Positions 44,229 to 55,053 of a DNA stretch of 64,000 bases are shown one piece after another. Position 1 is the stretch's first letter. Every line of letters starts with the position of its first letter. The translations under genes and the position numbers were made by a program. Under the pieces are notes generated by a model. It saw only the letters and a program-made list of their open reading frames with translations, was not told where the DNA came from and did no database searches. Source of the stretch: Thysanoteuthis rhombus (taxonomy: Eukaryota; Mollusca; Cephalopoda; Oegopsida; Thysanoteuthidae); assembly GCA_963457665.1 (NCBI GenBank), contig OY735231.1:37814906-37878905 (forward strand). The letters run 5' to 3'.

Positions 44229-44275
44229 AAATAATTATTTATCATCATAATCCCCTTCATCGTCAATGCATTTGA
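44229..44275 (-). pseudogene. Mariner transposase C-terminal relic
   Basis: The minus strand reads stop, IKCIDDEGDYDDK, stop: the same terminal segment as at 34440-34540 (stop, IKCISKEGDYIDK, stop). Both copies have TGA at the position of the conserved tryptophan. Flanking CATCATAATCCCCTTCATCG on the plus strand also aligns with that copy (ATCAATGTAATCTCCTTCC). Nothing else of the transposase is legible. Confidence 0.6.
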
Positions 44276-44513
44276 TTCAGCAGTGAATATTAACCACATA
44301 ATCAAACACTATACAGTGGAAATTTCAGATAAGAATTGAGCTAATAACTACATGCCTGGCTACAGACATTGTTCCACCCTTTTCCATCCTTATAAATATG
44401 TACTCATAAATATATGTACCAAAATAGAGACATACACCTACATATGGCCCTCCTCTAACATAAGATACCGATTTCAATCAGATGGAATAGACTCTAACAG
44501 TAGTACTGAGAAA

Positions 44514-44673
44514 AAGTTCCTTGTTCTAATTAAGACATCACAAAATTTTGAAAAGGGCATCACATCTGCATTTGTCTGGTCAGAAATGATCTTCCAAATA
44601 TAACTTTGGATGATCAGCAAGCTAAGATAAGAAGTTCCTTGCTTTAATTAAGACTCATCAAAAACTTGAAAAG
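44514..44673 (+). repeat. Tandem duplication, about 118-bp period
   Basis: AAGTTCCTTGTTCTAATTAA, GACATCACAAAATTTTGAAA recurs as AAGTTCCTTGCTTTAATTAA, GACTCATCAAAAACTTGAAA. Confidence 0.7.
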
Positions 44674-45189
44674 TCTAACCATGAACGAAGTTAAAACTCA
44701 ACTAAAAGTGGACAACACTGAAAGAGGAAATAATTAATGTACATAGCTATCAATAACATGGTTCCACTAAAGCAAGTATTGATCTTTTGATCGACCTTTA
44801 ACCAATCATCTTTCAGCAAGAACCCTGGTATATATGGATAGGAAATTTTCACCATTAGCTGCAGGCCTGAACTTTTGGAGAGTTTCAAAGAAAGTAGGCA
44901 AGATGGGAAGCTGGTACTTTTGTCTATGAGTTGAAATCTTTTACAATTTGATTGGTAAGTCTCTTATCTTCAAAAAGTGAATACAAGTAATTTGGCGGAT
45001 TGACAAGTTAGTTTTTGAGATGTTTTACTGTAAAAAAAATCTGGCTGTTATTTAGCTGAACTTATACCTGTATAGAAAAGTGAATGCAAAACGTAATTTG
45101 TTTTGCTTGTATCATGGGGTAAATCCTTAAAGTATAAATGACTAAGCACTCTTGATAAGGCAACAGAAGACAAGAGATACAGAACTTTC
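44674..45189. other. No feature recognised
   Basis: AT-rich; one featureless minus-strand frame (44691-44888). Confidence 0.5.
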
Positions 45190-45590
45190 ATTACTAGTTT
45201 TGACTAGTTTTTCCTTTCATCCTAATTATTGGTTTTTATTGTAATGCTTTGGACAATTTAAGACTACTACTACTATTACTACTTTGTATAAAACACACAG
45301 CAGAGAGAAGAAAGAATTAAATAAAGGAGAAAGCAGCTATATGACTAAATCTGAATGTGTCGTGCAGAGGGGCCTTCAAGATCTTAATCAGTAAGGTGAC
45401 ATACAAGTCAGATGTGTTCAAATCACCCCAGAAGCTATTTCATTATTCCTGATCCATGCTGCTTACTTAATGGTTGTAAAATGTAAAAATAACAAGTGTT
45501 GCAAAAAAAAAAAAACAACTGCCAAGATGAAAAGAAAAACTAGTCAAAACTTTATAATGAAAATGCTTCATCTAAGAAAATCAGACAACT
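45190..45590. repeat. Inverted pair of family 7 repeats around a possible SINE
   Basis: 45190-45240 (ACTAGTTTTGACTAGTTTTT, CCTTTCATCCTAATTATTGG) and the minus strand of 45510-45590 (GATGAAGCATTTTCATTATA, AAGTTTTGACTAGTTTTTC) are inverted versions of one unit. The 270 bases between contain GTGTTCAAATCACCCC, a fair B-box, preceded by GTCGTGCAGAGGGGCC, which may be a degraded tRNA-like head. Confidence 0.45.
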
Positions 45591-45689
45591 CAAAATTATA
45601 ATGTCTGCTAACACAACTCAGGCAATAAAAAGAAAAGAAAAGAAAAGCTAATCAAAAATCAGTTGGGCATAATGTTCTTCAACCATGTT

Positions 45690-45917
45690 CACTCGACAAT
45701 ACATCTCTTGATTTTTTTATGGGAGTATAAAATGTTCAGTTCACCAGTACCTGATATTGGAACTTTGAAGGTAAGGATAACAGATACTTTAGTGACTGAG
45801 ACTGAAGAGATGTTGAAGAACACATGGCATGAAATCGAGTTGTGCTTAGATGTTCCGCGGGCAAAAAATGGAGCACATGTTGAATTCATGAATAAGAGAA
45901 AAAAATTTTTTTGTTGA
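45690..45917 (+). pseudogene. Transposase C-terminus, mariner/IS630 superfamily
   Basis: The frame 45663-45917 reads IHLLIFLWEYKMF, then PVPDIGTLKVRITDTLVTET, EEMLKNTWHEIELCLDVPRA, KNGAHVEF and stops after about 20 more bases. This matches the end of DDE transposases common in arthropods and molluscs (DFFLWGY-K--VY, L--RI--A---I---ML---W-E--YRLDVCR--NGAHIE). The residues before FLW, where the third catalytic acid sits in LTPxDFFLWG, read HLLI, so the acid appears lost. Upstream transposase is missing. No clear inverted end downstream, though GGCCATTCACTTTTCTGCC near 46009 could be one. Confidence 0.75.
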
Positions 45918-46094
45918 GGTATGATTTGCAATAAACCATATGTTTGCATCAAGCATTGGCTTTTTGTAATTTATGTTTGAAATCAGGGGAAGACTTCATT
46001 TTTGTGGCCATTCACTTTTCTGCCAGCCATAAACTAGGCTTTCAAGCAGGATGGTCTTTGGTTACCAAAATTCCTCCATCCTCGCCATGTGGCC

Positions 46095-46500
46095 TGCCCA
46101 CCAATAGTATATAGTGCTTTGTATCTTGGGTGTGGTGAGTGCTACAGATGCACAAAAAACTTAGAAGTATTTTTAGTGCTGTGCAAAGCAATGAACAGTT
46201 GAGGCCTGTTTGATACAATGCAGAGAAAATGGTCCCTATTGTAGAAATTAAAGAATTAAAAGAAAACAAAATTTTGCTTTTCTTTCATTATTTCTCTTTA
46301 TTTGTTTGCCATTTGTATTATCAAATGACTGAAGGTGTGAACCTTTATAATTTACAATCGGGACCACCTTACCTACAATATACCAAAGATATTTTTATAG
46401 TCTTTTGCTTTTTACAGACTCCAAGATATGTTTGTGTTTTTGTGCATTTGTTACACACAGCACACTCAATATACAAAGCACCATATGTTGCTGCTGCCCA
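46095..46500. repeat. Inverted repeat with about 65-bp arms and a 265-bp loop
   Basis: Left arm near 46100-46165 (TATAGTGCTTTGTATCTTGG, GATGCACAAAAAACTTA) pairs with right arm near 46430-46495 (GTGTTTTTGTGCATTTG, CAATATACAAAGCACCATAT). Identity is about 80%. The loop includes a plus-strand frame (46229-46588) with no motif. Origin unknown. Confidence 0.6.
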
Positions 46501-46956
46501 TCACAGATTGAACTTTAGCAGTATAGCCTCCATGCCTGTGGTCCTAGCTGACTTGGAGATTTCAATGATTGGGATAAAATCATTCTAGGAAGTATCCGAT
46601 TATCCAGAAAAAATAATTAATGATGAATAGAATATGAAACTTGTATGATCTTAATCATAGCTAAAATGTATTTTTCATTGTATCTATTTCATAGTCAAAA
46701 AAGTAATATTTTAATTTCATTTTTATACTTGTGAAATTTTGTGGGTTTTACATATTCATGAATAAGCTAAAAACATTGAAATATAGTTCATGTATTGATT
46801 GAAATATTTTTTTGTAGTTGTTTGTCAAAAACAATAATCACTAATGAATAATTTTACTTTATACTTATATTGGAGTAGAAATAATGCTAAAATAAGATCC
46901 CAAGATACAGCACTGTGTAATAGTTCATGAATTTCATCGATGAAGCATTGTTATGA
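46501..46956. other. No feature recognised
   Basis: AT-rich spacer. Confidence 0.5.
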
Positions 46957-47390
46957 GAAACTGTCAACCCAAATCAACATAACTTTCTTCAGTATTTATT
47001 TGATCTGTCTGGCTGGCTGGCTATGTTATGTATTCCACATACAGGCCACACAAATGGAGCTAGAGGCCAAACATTTACCCCTTATGATGTCTACAAAAAA
47101 CGTTTTTTTCTTTTTTTTAACCCCCCAAATTTTTTTTAGTGGAGGTTCAATTTGCAATGCAAGTTTAAGCTAAACTGATCCCTTATTTTGTGTCCTGTAG
47201 TATACACGATCATCTTTTGAAAATTTGGACTCTTTTAGTGATCACTGCCCATCAAAAGGCAAGAGGAATCACTCATCAATGATCATCCCATTTTCGAATT
47301 TCTTAATTGATCACCTTCAACACACAGCATGTTGCTAAAGGACTTTGGTCATGGGAAAATGTCTATTGAGAGACTAACAAGTCCTGTTAT
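46957..47390 (+). repeat. Family 1 repeat, full length
   Basis: GAAACTGTCAACCCAAATC, TCTGGCTGGCTGGCTATGTT, CAAATGGAGCTAGAGGCC, GGAGGTTCAATTTGCAATGC, TAAACTGATCCCTTATTTTG, AATTGATCACCTTCAACAC and the end GAGACTAACAAGTCCTG. Confidence 0.85.
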
Positions 47391-47752
47391 TAATTTTTGA
47401 CTTGATTTTCTTTGATCTTTATTCTATGACTGTTTATTGCAACTCTCAGGTTTTACCAATTTTAAATTACTAACACAGATAGGAATAAGCTTCAGGCAAG
47501 ATTTGAACTCACCACTCTTATCCTTGGGAAATTATTTTCTCTGAAACAGCGCTGTTATAGCTTTGGCTATGAGGGCTCTACTGATAAGCAACACTTAGAT
47601 AAGCCATTTAGCAATATTTCTTAATTCTTGATTTGATACTACACCAATTGCAATCATCTAAATTTAGCCATATAATTATATTCTTTACATCTTTGAATGC
47701 CATATGCCACTATATTGTAAGTTTACTAGTATTATTAGTATTTCAATTTCTG

Positions 47753-47890
47753 TGATGAAGCATTGACATTATCATTAATTTTTGACTAGCCTTTCTTTCA
47801 TCTTATTTCTGTTGCTTTTTATCACTCAATAGTTATATGCTTAAGCAAACATCAAAGGTTTTATATGACTGAATGCATATCAGATGTGGA
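47753..47890 (+). repeat. Family 7 repeat, longer copy
   Basis: GATGAAGCATTGACATTATC, ATTAATTTTTGACTAGCCTT, TCTTTCATCTTATTTCTG, then TTATATGACTGAATGCATAT, the last part resembling 45335-45360. Confidence 0.5.
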
Positions 47891-48064
47891 CACATTACTT
47901 GCTTGTTTCATGTGAGGGTGTGGGTAGATATGAGAAACATGAAAATGAGGGCAGTGCAGGTTTCAGGTGCTATATGTAAACGTTAATGAGGTATAGCTTG
48001 GTGGTTAGAAAATGTCAGAGGGGACTGCAAGAGTTACCATTTTGGTCTCCAATGTCTAGCTGAT

Positions 48065-48412
48065 GAAAAAAAAAAGCGTCCCATCTCTTAAGAGACAAAA
48101 CCCGACAAAGTATGAAGGCTTCTGACGCAGTTGCAGTTTCACTTGCTTAATGATCTTTGCAAATCTCAAGTCTGATCGAGACCAAGACTTTATTCCAACA
48201 CGTTTTTATGACCACCCCGTTGGATGCAAATCCACAGAAGAGCTACTTCCACCATAATCACACAACTTAGGGTGAACTCAATTAGCTGCAGAGGGCACAG
48301 AAAAATTTGTTGAATCAAAAGTTTTCAACACTCTTCATTCATACTGAGAATCAAACTTAAGATCTTTTGCGTGAGAAGCAGACATGCTAACCATTACACT
48401 ATCTAATCAGAT
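48065..48412 (-). repeat. tRNA-derived SINE, group C
   Basis: The minus strand starts with TGATTAGATAGTGTAATGGT and TAGCATGTCTGCTTCTCACG (D-arm/A-box, then an anticodon arm with loop TTCTCAC, Glu-like anticodon CTC), then AAGTTTGATTCTCAG (B-box). A body of about 270 bases follows (AGTTCACCCTAAGTTGTGTG, CTTCTGTGGATTTGCATCC, TCTCGATCAGACTTG) ending in a T-rich run. The acceptor ends do not pair, so it is not a tRNA gene. Confidence 0.7.
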
Positions 48413-48619
48413 GGTTAATGATAAGCCTCAACTTTAATTCTAGCAAAAAGGAATCTAAAAGTTGAGTTCATAAATCATGGAGTTTCAGTGAATTTTAAGA
48501 CATAATCCATTAAGCTTCGATTATATTCATAGTTATTGAATAAATTTCCATGTTTGTATGGATAAAAGTAAGAGCTTTTATCTCCAAATTCAAGCCTCCG
48601 CTGTTTTAAGGCAGTTTGT

Positions 48620-48830
48620 CATAGCATGGTTCGCATTAATGTGGCGGGATAGAGGAACCCCAAATATTAATTTGGCTCCAAAATAGCTGGATCTAGATTC
48701 AGCCACTTTGTTGCTGGATACAGCTCTAAAATTGCTAGATCTGGCAACACAATAACTTGGTTGAAACATGGTTGGCTTTCTTGGATCCTAACAGCCACAC
48801 TGTAATGTAGGACACCAGTATTAACATCTG
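48620..48830 (-). repeat. Family 3 repeat, copy 2
   Basis: Read on the minus strand: GTGTGGCTGTTAGGATCCAA, GAAAGCCAACCATGTTTCAA, TGTTGCCAGATCTAGCAAT, GAGCTGTATCCAGCAACAAA, TAGCTATTTTGGAGCC and ATGCGAACCATGCTATGAC. Several internal AGCTA-type submotifs repeat. Confidence 0.55.
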
Positions 48831-49399
48831 CAGGAGATAATTTTATAATAATGATCAGCTTATAATCATAGAAGAAAGGAATTGAAAAAAGTGGTGAATT
48901 AATATGAATCATGTGTTTATCATGACTGTTTCATGCCTTTGAGCTCCTCTCATAGGTATTAATTGTAATGTCTTTGGATGACGATTGAGATGCCTCAGTT
49001 CATACTGAAAGTCTCTGAAGAAGAATATTTTTCTCTATGTAAGATAAACCTTTTGGATTTGATGATATGATAATAAATACGACCAGGTTCTAATCTACAC
49101 CAGCCACAAACAGACCTGCCCAAAGAACTCTGACACAAAGTTAATCTCTTAATATAAATGCAACAGCATAAGCCGATTCAAGAGTTGAGGTCTTATCACC
49201 TCCCTTAGAAACAGGTGAGAAGATTACATCCAGAGTGGAAATACTAAAGAAGATCCCACAAAGTAAAACAATCTGAGAAAGAATAGGAAAAGACAAGCAT
49301 TTCAAGGGAAGTTTTGAGTCACCACAGCCATATAAATCATGCTAGGGGTGATCAGATAGAAATTTAGGAAAATGAATGATCAATAGACAAATTATTGCT
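48831..49399. other. No feature recognised
   Basis: AT-rich, no shared repeats seen. Confidence 0.5.
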
Positions 49400-49745
49400 C
49401 TTGTCTTTAGTAGGACTGTGATCTGAGAAAAAGGGCTGAAATTTAAAAAATTAAAAAAAAAAAACAAGTGGGCATAAACTAGTGACTAATTTAATATGAC
49501 ATTACAATGCATATTGAATGCCTCCACTGAAAATCTATTCATGAGAGGGATTTTAAAAAAAGACCCTAAAAAACAAACATTTTCTCTACTCATTGAGAGG
49601 AGCTGGTACGCACAATTTTAAGTTTCGACTATGAACAGCAAAGGCTGAGAGAAGCCCAGATACATGGATACATAGATAGATGAATAAACTAAACCCAGCA
49701 ACAGTGGTTAAACCAGTCTGTTGTGGGAAGCAGTGATTAAAAAAA
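49400..49745 (-). repeat. Family 1 repeat with the variant tail
   Basis: Internal family 1 part GGGCATAAACTAGTGAC, CATTACAATGCATATTG, CTATTCATGAGAGGGATTTT, then the variant tail CAATTTTAAGTTTCGACTAT, GAACAGCAAAGGCTGAGAGA, CAGTGGTTAAACCAGTCTG and TTGTGGGAAGCAGTG. The tail matches 20215-20370 nearly throughout. Confidence 0.65.
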
Positions 49746-50669
49746 AGAGTTCTTGAGAATGTGTCTTTCTGCATAGATGAGTTATTCTCAGTTCCAATCC
49801 ATTCATTGATTGGATTAAGCTTTTAATTTGCCCATTAACACTATATCCTCAATGTAATGAATGTCAATTCACTTTAAAACTTCATTGGCTTGTAGACTGG
49901 TTCCCCAATTTTAACTCTTAAATTCATTATGAAAAAAATTAAATTTTTTATTCAATTCACAAAAGAGTTCCATTATTTTTTTAATTCTATTCATAGGAGA
50001 GTTCCATTGTCATTCAGGTTCATGGTTGTAAGAGTTGAAGACTTCATCACACTATTCAAGTCAATCAGTTCTTTTTACAGAAAGATTCCTAACAGAAATT
50101 GACTACAGTTGGAAGTGATTTTATAGGGTCATGTTTTTTTTCTCTCATTTTATATTTCATGCTGGACCAGTGATTAAACTGGCAGAATAATTTGTAGGTT
50201 TCAGAAATTTTTGGTTTGTATCTTTCCCAAAGGAATAAGTCTTAAATGACTCTAGAAATAGATTTTCAACAGTTTGATCATCCCCAGAAATCATATGCGG
50301 AACAACAGAAAATAATATTGCATGACGATAATAGAAAAATCTGATGAATCTTAAGGAAGGTCTATGCTCATTGCTTGATATCAAAAGGCTGATGAGGATT
50401 TTTGGGGGAGAGAGAGAATGAATGAGTATATGATCTGAAGTTGGTTCACTTTAACATCCCCCCCTAGGCCAGTTTGGTAGGGTGTATGTAATGTTTGATT
50501 GCTAAAGCTGAGCTTGAGAACCCATGGTAGACAAACATGTAATCATATGAGCAAACGTTATCATCTTCAATCTTGTTAATAAAATCAAGTATTTCTACTG
50601 TTTAAGCTCAACCTTCAAAAAAAAAAAAAAAGCCAAAAGAGGGAAGGATCTACAATTAATGTAACCACC
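49746..50669. other. No gene; one 45-bp block shared with 52391-52433
   Basis: 49956-50000 (TTCACAAAAGAGTTCCATTA, TTTTTTTAATTCTATTCAT) resembles 52391-52433 (TTCACAGAAAAGTTCAATTA, TTTTCAATTCTATTCAT). The 75-codon minus-strand frame at 50157-50384 has no motif. Confidence 0.45.
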
Positions 50670-51085
50670 CGATAGTCACCTATTGAACACCAGCACGGAA
50701 TCTGACCAAAAGATTGGCCCTCAAACAGTGCAAAGTGTGCAAGAGAGAATCATACTGAATATCGCACGGGGAAATCACAAACCAATACAGTATATTAGAG
50801 AAAAAAGCAGTCAAAGATATCCTAGAATCTAATAGAAAACTCAAATGGCGATGGGCAGGTGATATTGCAAGAATAGCAGACAACCACTGGACATCATGAC
50901 TCCAATATGAATCCCCAGGGATCATGCAAAACTGTTGCTGGCAAAAAACAAGATAGCATGATGAACTAGACATATTGAGAAAGTATTGGCTCCATTACGC
51001 CCTCGATAGAGAGGTCTTGTGATTCTTTGGGAAGGTGTGTGTTTAATGCTAAAAAGTTGATGATGATGTTGATTAAACTGTTTTA
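50670..51085 (+). pseudogene. RTE-type LINE 3' end with GAT-repeat tail
   Basis: CCGATAGTCACCTATTGAAC (VTY region), CAAGAGAGAATCATACTGAA, CAGTATATTAGAGAAAAAAG, CTCAAATGGCGATGGGCAGG and GATATTGCAAGAATAGC, then the 3' region (CCAATATGAATCCCCAGGGA, GAGAAAGTATTGGCTCC) and a TTGATGATGATGTTGAT tail. Several small indels break the frame. Same layout as 19226-19650. Confidence 0.8.
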
Positions 51086-51443
51086 GGTGGTAGGATGTTT
51101 AATTGGCAAAATTCAGGAGGTGTGGTGATGTTCAGATGGCCACTCTGGGAGGGGGGGAGGATGTTAAAGTGATCCCTGAAGTATATAAGCAAATATACAT
51201 TTATTATTGAAACGTCAAGTAGGACAGGAAATTCCTATCGCTGTTCAAATCCCCACCTATCAAAATCAATAAAGCAATGAAGCAACCCTTGGTTAAGAAA
51301 ACACAGGTGAGCAATGCAGTGTTAATGATAAACATTATTTGCAGGTGAGATTTCTCTTCGTATTGGCTTTTCAGATAAAGCATAAGTACAAATTAGGCAT
51401 CTGGTATAACGAAAATTAACACTGATATCTGTACCTAACATGA

Positions 51444-51825
51444 ATGAATCACTATAGCCCATGTGTGTACCAGAACCAATTATCTAAATAATTATCTAAA
51501 GTTATCTAAAAAAAAAAAAATATTGATGTTTTGTCTGAATAATTATCTAAAAAATACCAGCATAATATTTGGGCATTGTTGGTCCAAAATAGAGACCACG
51601 AAAAGCCCTTTTTTGAAAAAACAACAAAAATCTATCTTTAGATGGCAACTAGTAGTGTACTAATGCGAATTCTCAAGGTTGTGGCCCAAAGATGTGATCA
51701 GAAGCACTCGGAGATACACACACACACATAGACACAGAAGAGTAAAGAGAGAAAAATCTGTAGCCAACTTGGCTGGTTGGTTGGTCAGGCAGGTCATTTT
51801 TGGGGCTACTGTGATTTGATACTAC
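51444..51825 (+). repeat. Family 2 repeat, full length
   Basis: Left end TGAATCACTATAGCCCATGT; short AATTATCTAAA repeats; ACCAGCATAATATTTGGGCA; GTTGGTCCAAAATAGAGACC; AAAAGCCCTTTTTTG; CAACTAGTAGTGTACTAATG; AAGGTTGTGGCCCAAAGATG; CACTCGGAGATACACACAC; right end GGGGCTACTGTGATTTGATA. Read inverted, the right end is TATCAAATCACAGTAGCCCC, a match to the left end at about 13 of 16 positions. Confidence 0.7.
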
Positions 51826-52727
51826 AAAGAAAAAGCAGTATTTCTTCAAAACTATGAAATTGCCCACACAAAATATACTCAAGTCTTAAATTCATTTAAA
51901 AAATGAGCATGTCATTATCAAAGGAAATATCTCCTGATTGTGATTATACTCCCTTTATCATTAGGTCAGTTTTTTTTTATATTTCAGATGTATCTACACA
52001 TCTCAGTAAGAAGCTTTTTGGTCTGTCTGTCGATCCGTCTTTTCTAGTTACATTGAATAATAGAAAGAAGGAATAAGTGAAATATCATCAAAAGAACATC
52101 TATTCTGATCAATATCTTTTACCAATCGCTATGAAATCACAATAAAATGAAGGATATCCACATTTTTGTGTACAAAATAAGCCAAAAATTGCCAAAAATT
52201 GCCAAAAATGTCCATTTATGATTTGTATTAAATATAATACTTGCCGAATATTTCCATATCACAATGATTTACATGTATGAGAAACAATTGGATCCAAGAA
52301 AAACTTCTTGCTCTTTTTCCTTCTCCTTCTACTACCACAAATGATAGATGCATTGTTGAACTTATGGTTCTTGATTGTTTTTTTTCTAACAATTCACAGA
52401 AAAGTTCAATTATTTTCAATTCTATTCATTGGATATCAATACGAGCAGTTGCAGGCGTTCCATGAATTCAAGAGTTGAATGTAATCAATTTTGAAAACAT
52501 ATACATATGCACCAATAAAATATCTATATGCTTTATGATATAGTACATATTATACACAAAGTACTTTTATGTATTATATTTATTAATATAATACAAGTGA
52601 TTGTTGGCTTGGTCAACAAGGACAACTGGACTGAAGATGGACATCAGATAGGTTTCCAGGTTACTAGAAGTAACTACAGGTCAATTTATGGCCAAAATTG
52701 CTATTTGTGGCCAAACTGAAAAAAGTA
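51826..52727. other. No gene; an 11-bp triplet repeat at 52181-52211
   Basis: AATTGCCAAAA is repeated three times at 52181-52211. Otherwise AT-rich with featureless frames. Confidence 0.5.
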
Positions 52728-52880
52728 CCACATGAATAGGAATAACCCTAATCGTTGTTAGTAGCACAGAAAAGGGAATTGGTGAACAGAGTTCAAACTC
52801 TAACTGAGATAATCTGCATTTACTTTGTTCTAATGCCCTTGAGAAAGGAATGAATAGGAATAAATGATGCAACTGATATT
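52728..52880 (+). repeat. tRNA-derived SINE, group A, truncated
   Basis: GTTAGTAGCACAGAAAAGGG, TGAACAGAGTTCAAACTCTA (B-box region), CTGAGATAATCTGCATTTAC and AATGCCCTTGAGAAAGG match the group A SINEs at 26356 and 58452. Confidence 0.6.
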
Positions 52881-53162
52881 CAAAAAAGTTCTTGATTAAA
52901 AAGAATTAGCCTACAGTAATTATGTAAATTAGTACAATATTTTGAAGAAAAAAAAATACTTCTTCCCAGGAAATTTTCGAAAATTGTAAGAGTAGAGTTC
53001 CATTCCAGATTGTATTTGTTAATTTACATCTGAGTTTTTGTGAATTTTATGAAAACAAAATAGAACTATTCTCTCAATTGTCTGGAAGTAACAATTTTTC
53101 ATAGAATCAACATTCTCCAAGCAACTGAAGATAGTCAGCAACTTTCTAAAGCAATTCATGCT

Positions 53163-53460
53163 AAGTATAGCGAACTAATATCATAGTATTCATTTTTAGA
53201 TATTTAGAAACCCAGGCTAAGCCGATTACGTCTGCTAGTATATATATATATATATACGTGAGTGTTAGTACTGATATATGTACATCTATATGCTTCTTAG
53301 TCAAGTATAGTTAACTCATGATGGTATTCATTTAAATATTTTGAAACTTGGGCAAGGTCGAATATTTCTGCAAGTATTTATACGTATGTGCATATGTGTT
53401 TGTATGTGCGTGTGTGTGGGTGTTTATACTGATATACGTACATCTATATGCTTTATAGTC
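53163..53460 (+). repeat. Tandem duplication, about 145-bp period
   Basis: GTATAGCGAACTAATATCAT, TTAGAAACCCAGGCTAAGCC, GTACTGATATATGTACATCT, ATATGCTTCTTAGTCAA recurs as GTATAGTTAACTCATGATGG, TTGAAACTTGGGCAAGGTC, ATACTGATATACGTACATCT, ATATGCTTTATAGTCA. Each unit holds its own simple repeat: (TA)n in the first, (GT)n in the second. Confidence 0.7.
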
Positions 53461-53479
53461 ATGTGACCTGGTGACATCA

Positions 53480-53890
53480 TTCCACCCTCATCTGCCTTGA
53501 ACTGGAAATTTGTGCTCCCAACAAACAGCAGCAAATTCCCTTCTGCTGCCTACCATCATTCCTGGAATTCTATTTTTCTATTGTACCACCACCCACCAAC
53601 TCCACCACCCTCACCTCCCCTCCCTTCCACATCCAAGAGGGTATATACCTGATTCCTTCCAGACTCTGAAGTTCTCACCTATAAATTTCTATGCTTGACT
53701 GACGGGAGTGTTCTGCTCTGAAGAGCTATTAGTCAGAGGGGATGCTCAGCCAGTCATTCTGGATAAAGCTGAGACAACCCTCCTTCTCCATCCCAAACCC
53801 ACATCCCATCAACAACTTCTCCCTCTAACACTCCTAGAGACACAACTGACTCACCCCCCAGGTGTGGTTTCAGGTAACAGTTATTCATAG
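53480..53890. other. Pyrimidine-rich tract of unknown origin
   Basis: Strong C/T bias on the plus strand (CACCACCCTCACCTCCCCTC near 53600) continues past 53780 (CCTCCTTCTCCATCCC). Plus-strand frames of 60-62 codons are Pro/Leu/Ser-rich consequences. It could be a 5' UTR or a transposon body. No motif identified. Confidence 0.35.
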
Positions 53891-54863
53891 TGCACGAAGC
53901 ATCAGTCAGCCTCATATTTTCTCTCTCGCTAGAAATAAATGAATAAATAAAACATGAAAAAATATGGTCTAATTTCAAAAGATCTCTCTTCATGATCTTA
54001 ATGAAAACCATGTCAGTTTAATTTTTAATTCTCTCTTGTTCTAAGATCTGTTGCCAGACCGACCCTAGGATTTCACACTTGCCGAAATTCCTAAGAAATG
54101 ACACGATTGTTGCTAGGTTACTGCAGATTCAAGATGCAACATATGACAAACTAGCAAAATTGTTGACAGGTTATCAGAGAAGCTGACAGTAAAAGCAAAT
54201 GACTGTGATAATAAAGCCATTAATAGTAACTCTTCTGAAAGAAGGAAGAGAAAGATCATCTCAGGTAGAGTGACGAATAGCTAAAAGTGGTGTTGAGATT
54301 CAATGGCTGAAGCTAGCCATAAAATATAAAAGATCGTATATGCAGGAAGTCTACATGTTAAAAAAATCTGACTTGCGGACAAATTATGAATAGACTGCCA
54401 TAAAGCCTATTTATTTTTAAAATCAAGTTATAGACAATGTTTCATGATAATGAATGACACCCAACTTTACAATGCACATTGCATGTCTCTATTGGTTTGT
54501 TGGCTTCAAGGATCACTATGCCATCAACATTTTAAATTGGATCGTGGTAACTGTTAACACTGTGTAGAGTCTGTATTATTGTATTTTGATTGTTAATAAC
54601 TTTTTAAATACTATATCCTTATAACTGTACCTCTAAAGTATAAAGCTGATGTGAATGATGGTGGAAAGAATTTGCTCATTCAATGTAAGCAATAAAAACA
54701 GTATGGAACTAGAACTACTTGTATGTAATAATAATAATAAAATTGATATTAATATCATTACTCATGAGAAGGGATCAATAATGCCAAGCTTGACAATATT
54801 TTAAAAGGAAGAAGAAAAAATAGACTGTTATGAATTTTTTCAAATATAATGTAATACTGAAAT
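53891..54863. other. No feature recognised
   Basis: AT-rich spacer. Confidence 0.5.
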
Positions 54864-54919
54864 TTTTTTATACATTGTATATCATTGTAAATTTTTTATA
54901 TGTTGTATATCATTGTCAG
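54864..54919 (+). repeat. 28-bp tandem duplication
   Basis: TTTTTTATACATTGTATATC, ATTGTAAA followed directly by TTTTTTATATGTTGTATATC, ATTGTCAG. Confidence 0.85.
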
Positions 54920-55053
54920 TTTTAATTCAAATGTAGAAAAAAATTTTAAAACTTGAGAATACAACATTAATGTTTTGAAAGTTTTTTTTACGATTGAATT
55001 TCGACTGACTTTATTATTTTTGCATCTGCATATTCACACCAGACGTCTGGAGG

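Noticed and set aside
46229..46588. 119-codon plus-strand frame
   Set aside because: It spans the loop and one arm of an inverted repeat and shows no protein motif.
47490..47600. Possible reversed tRNA-like SINE head (GATTTGAACTCACC)
   Set aside because: Only a B-box-like word is visible. No A-box at the right distance and no body match.
48337..48412. A tRNA-Glu gene on the minus strand
   Set aside because: Acceptor ends are not complementary, the anticodon arm is weak and the sequence continues into a SINE body.
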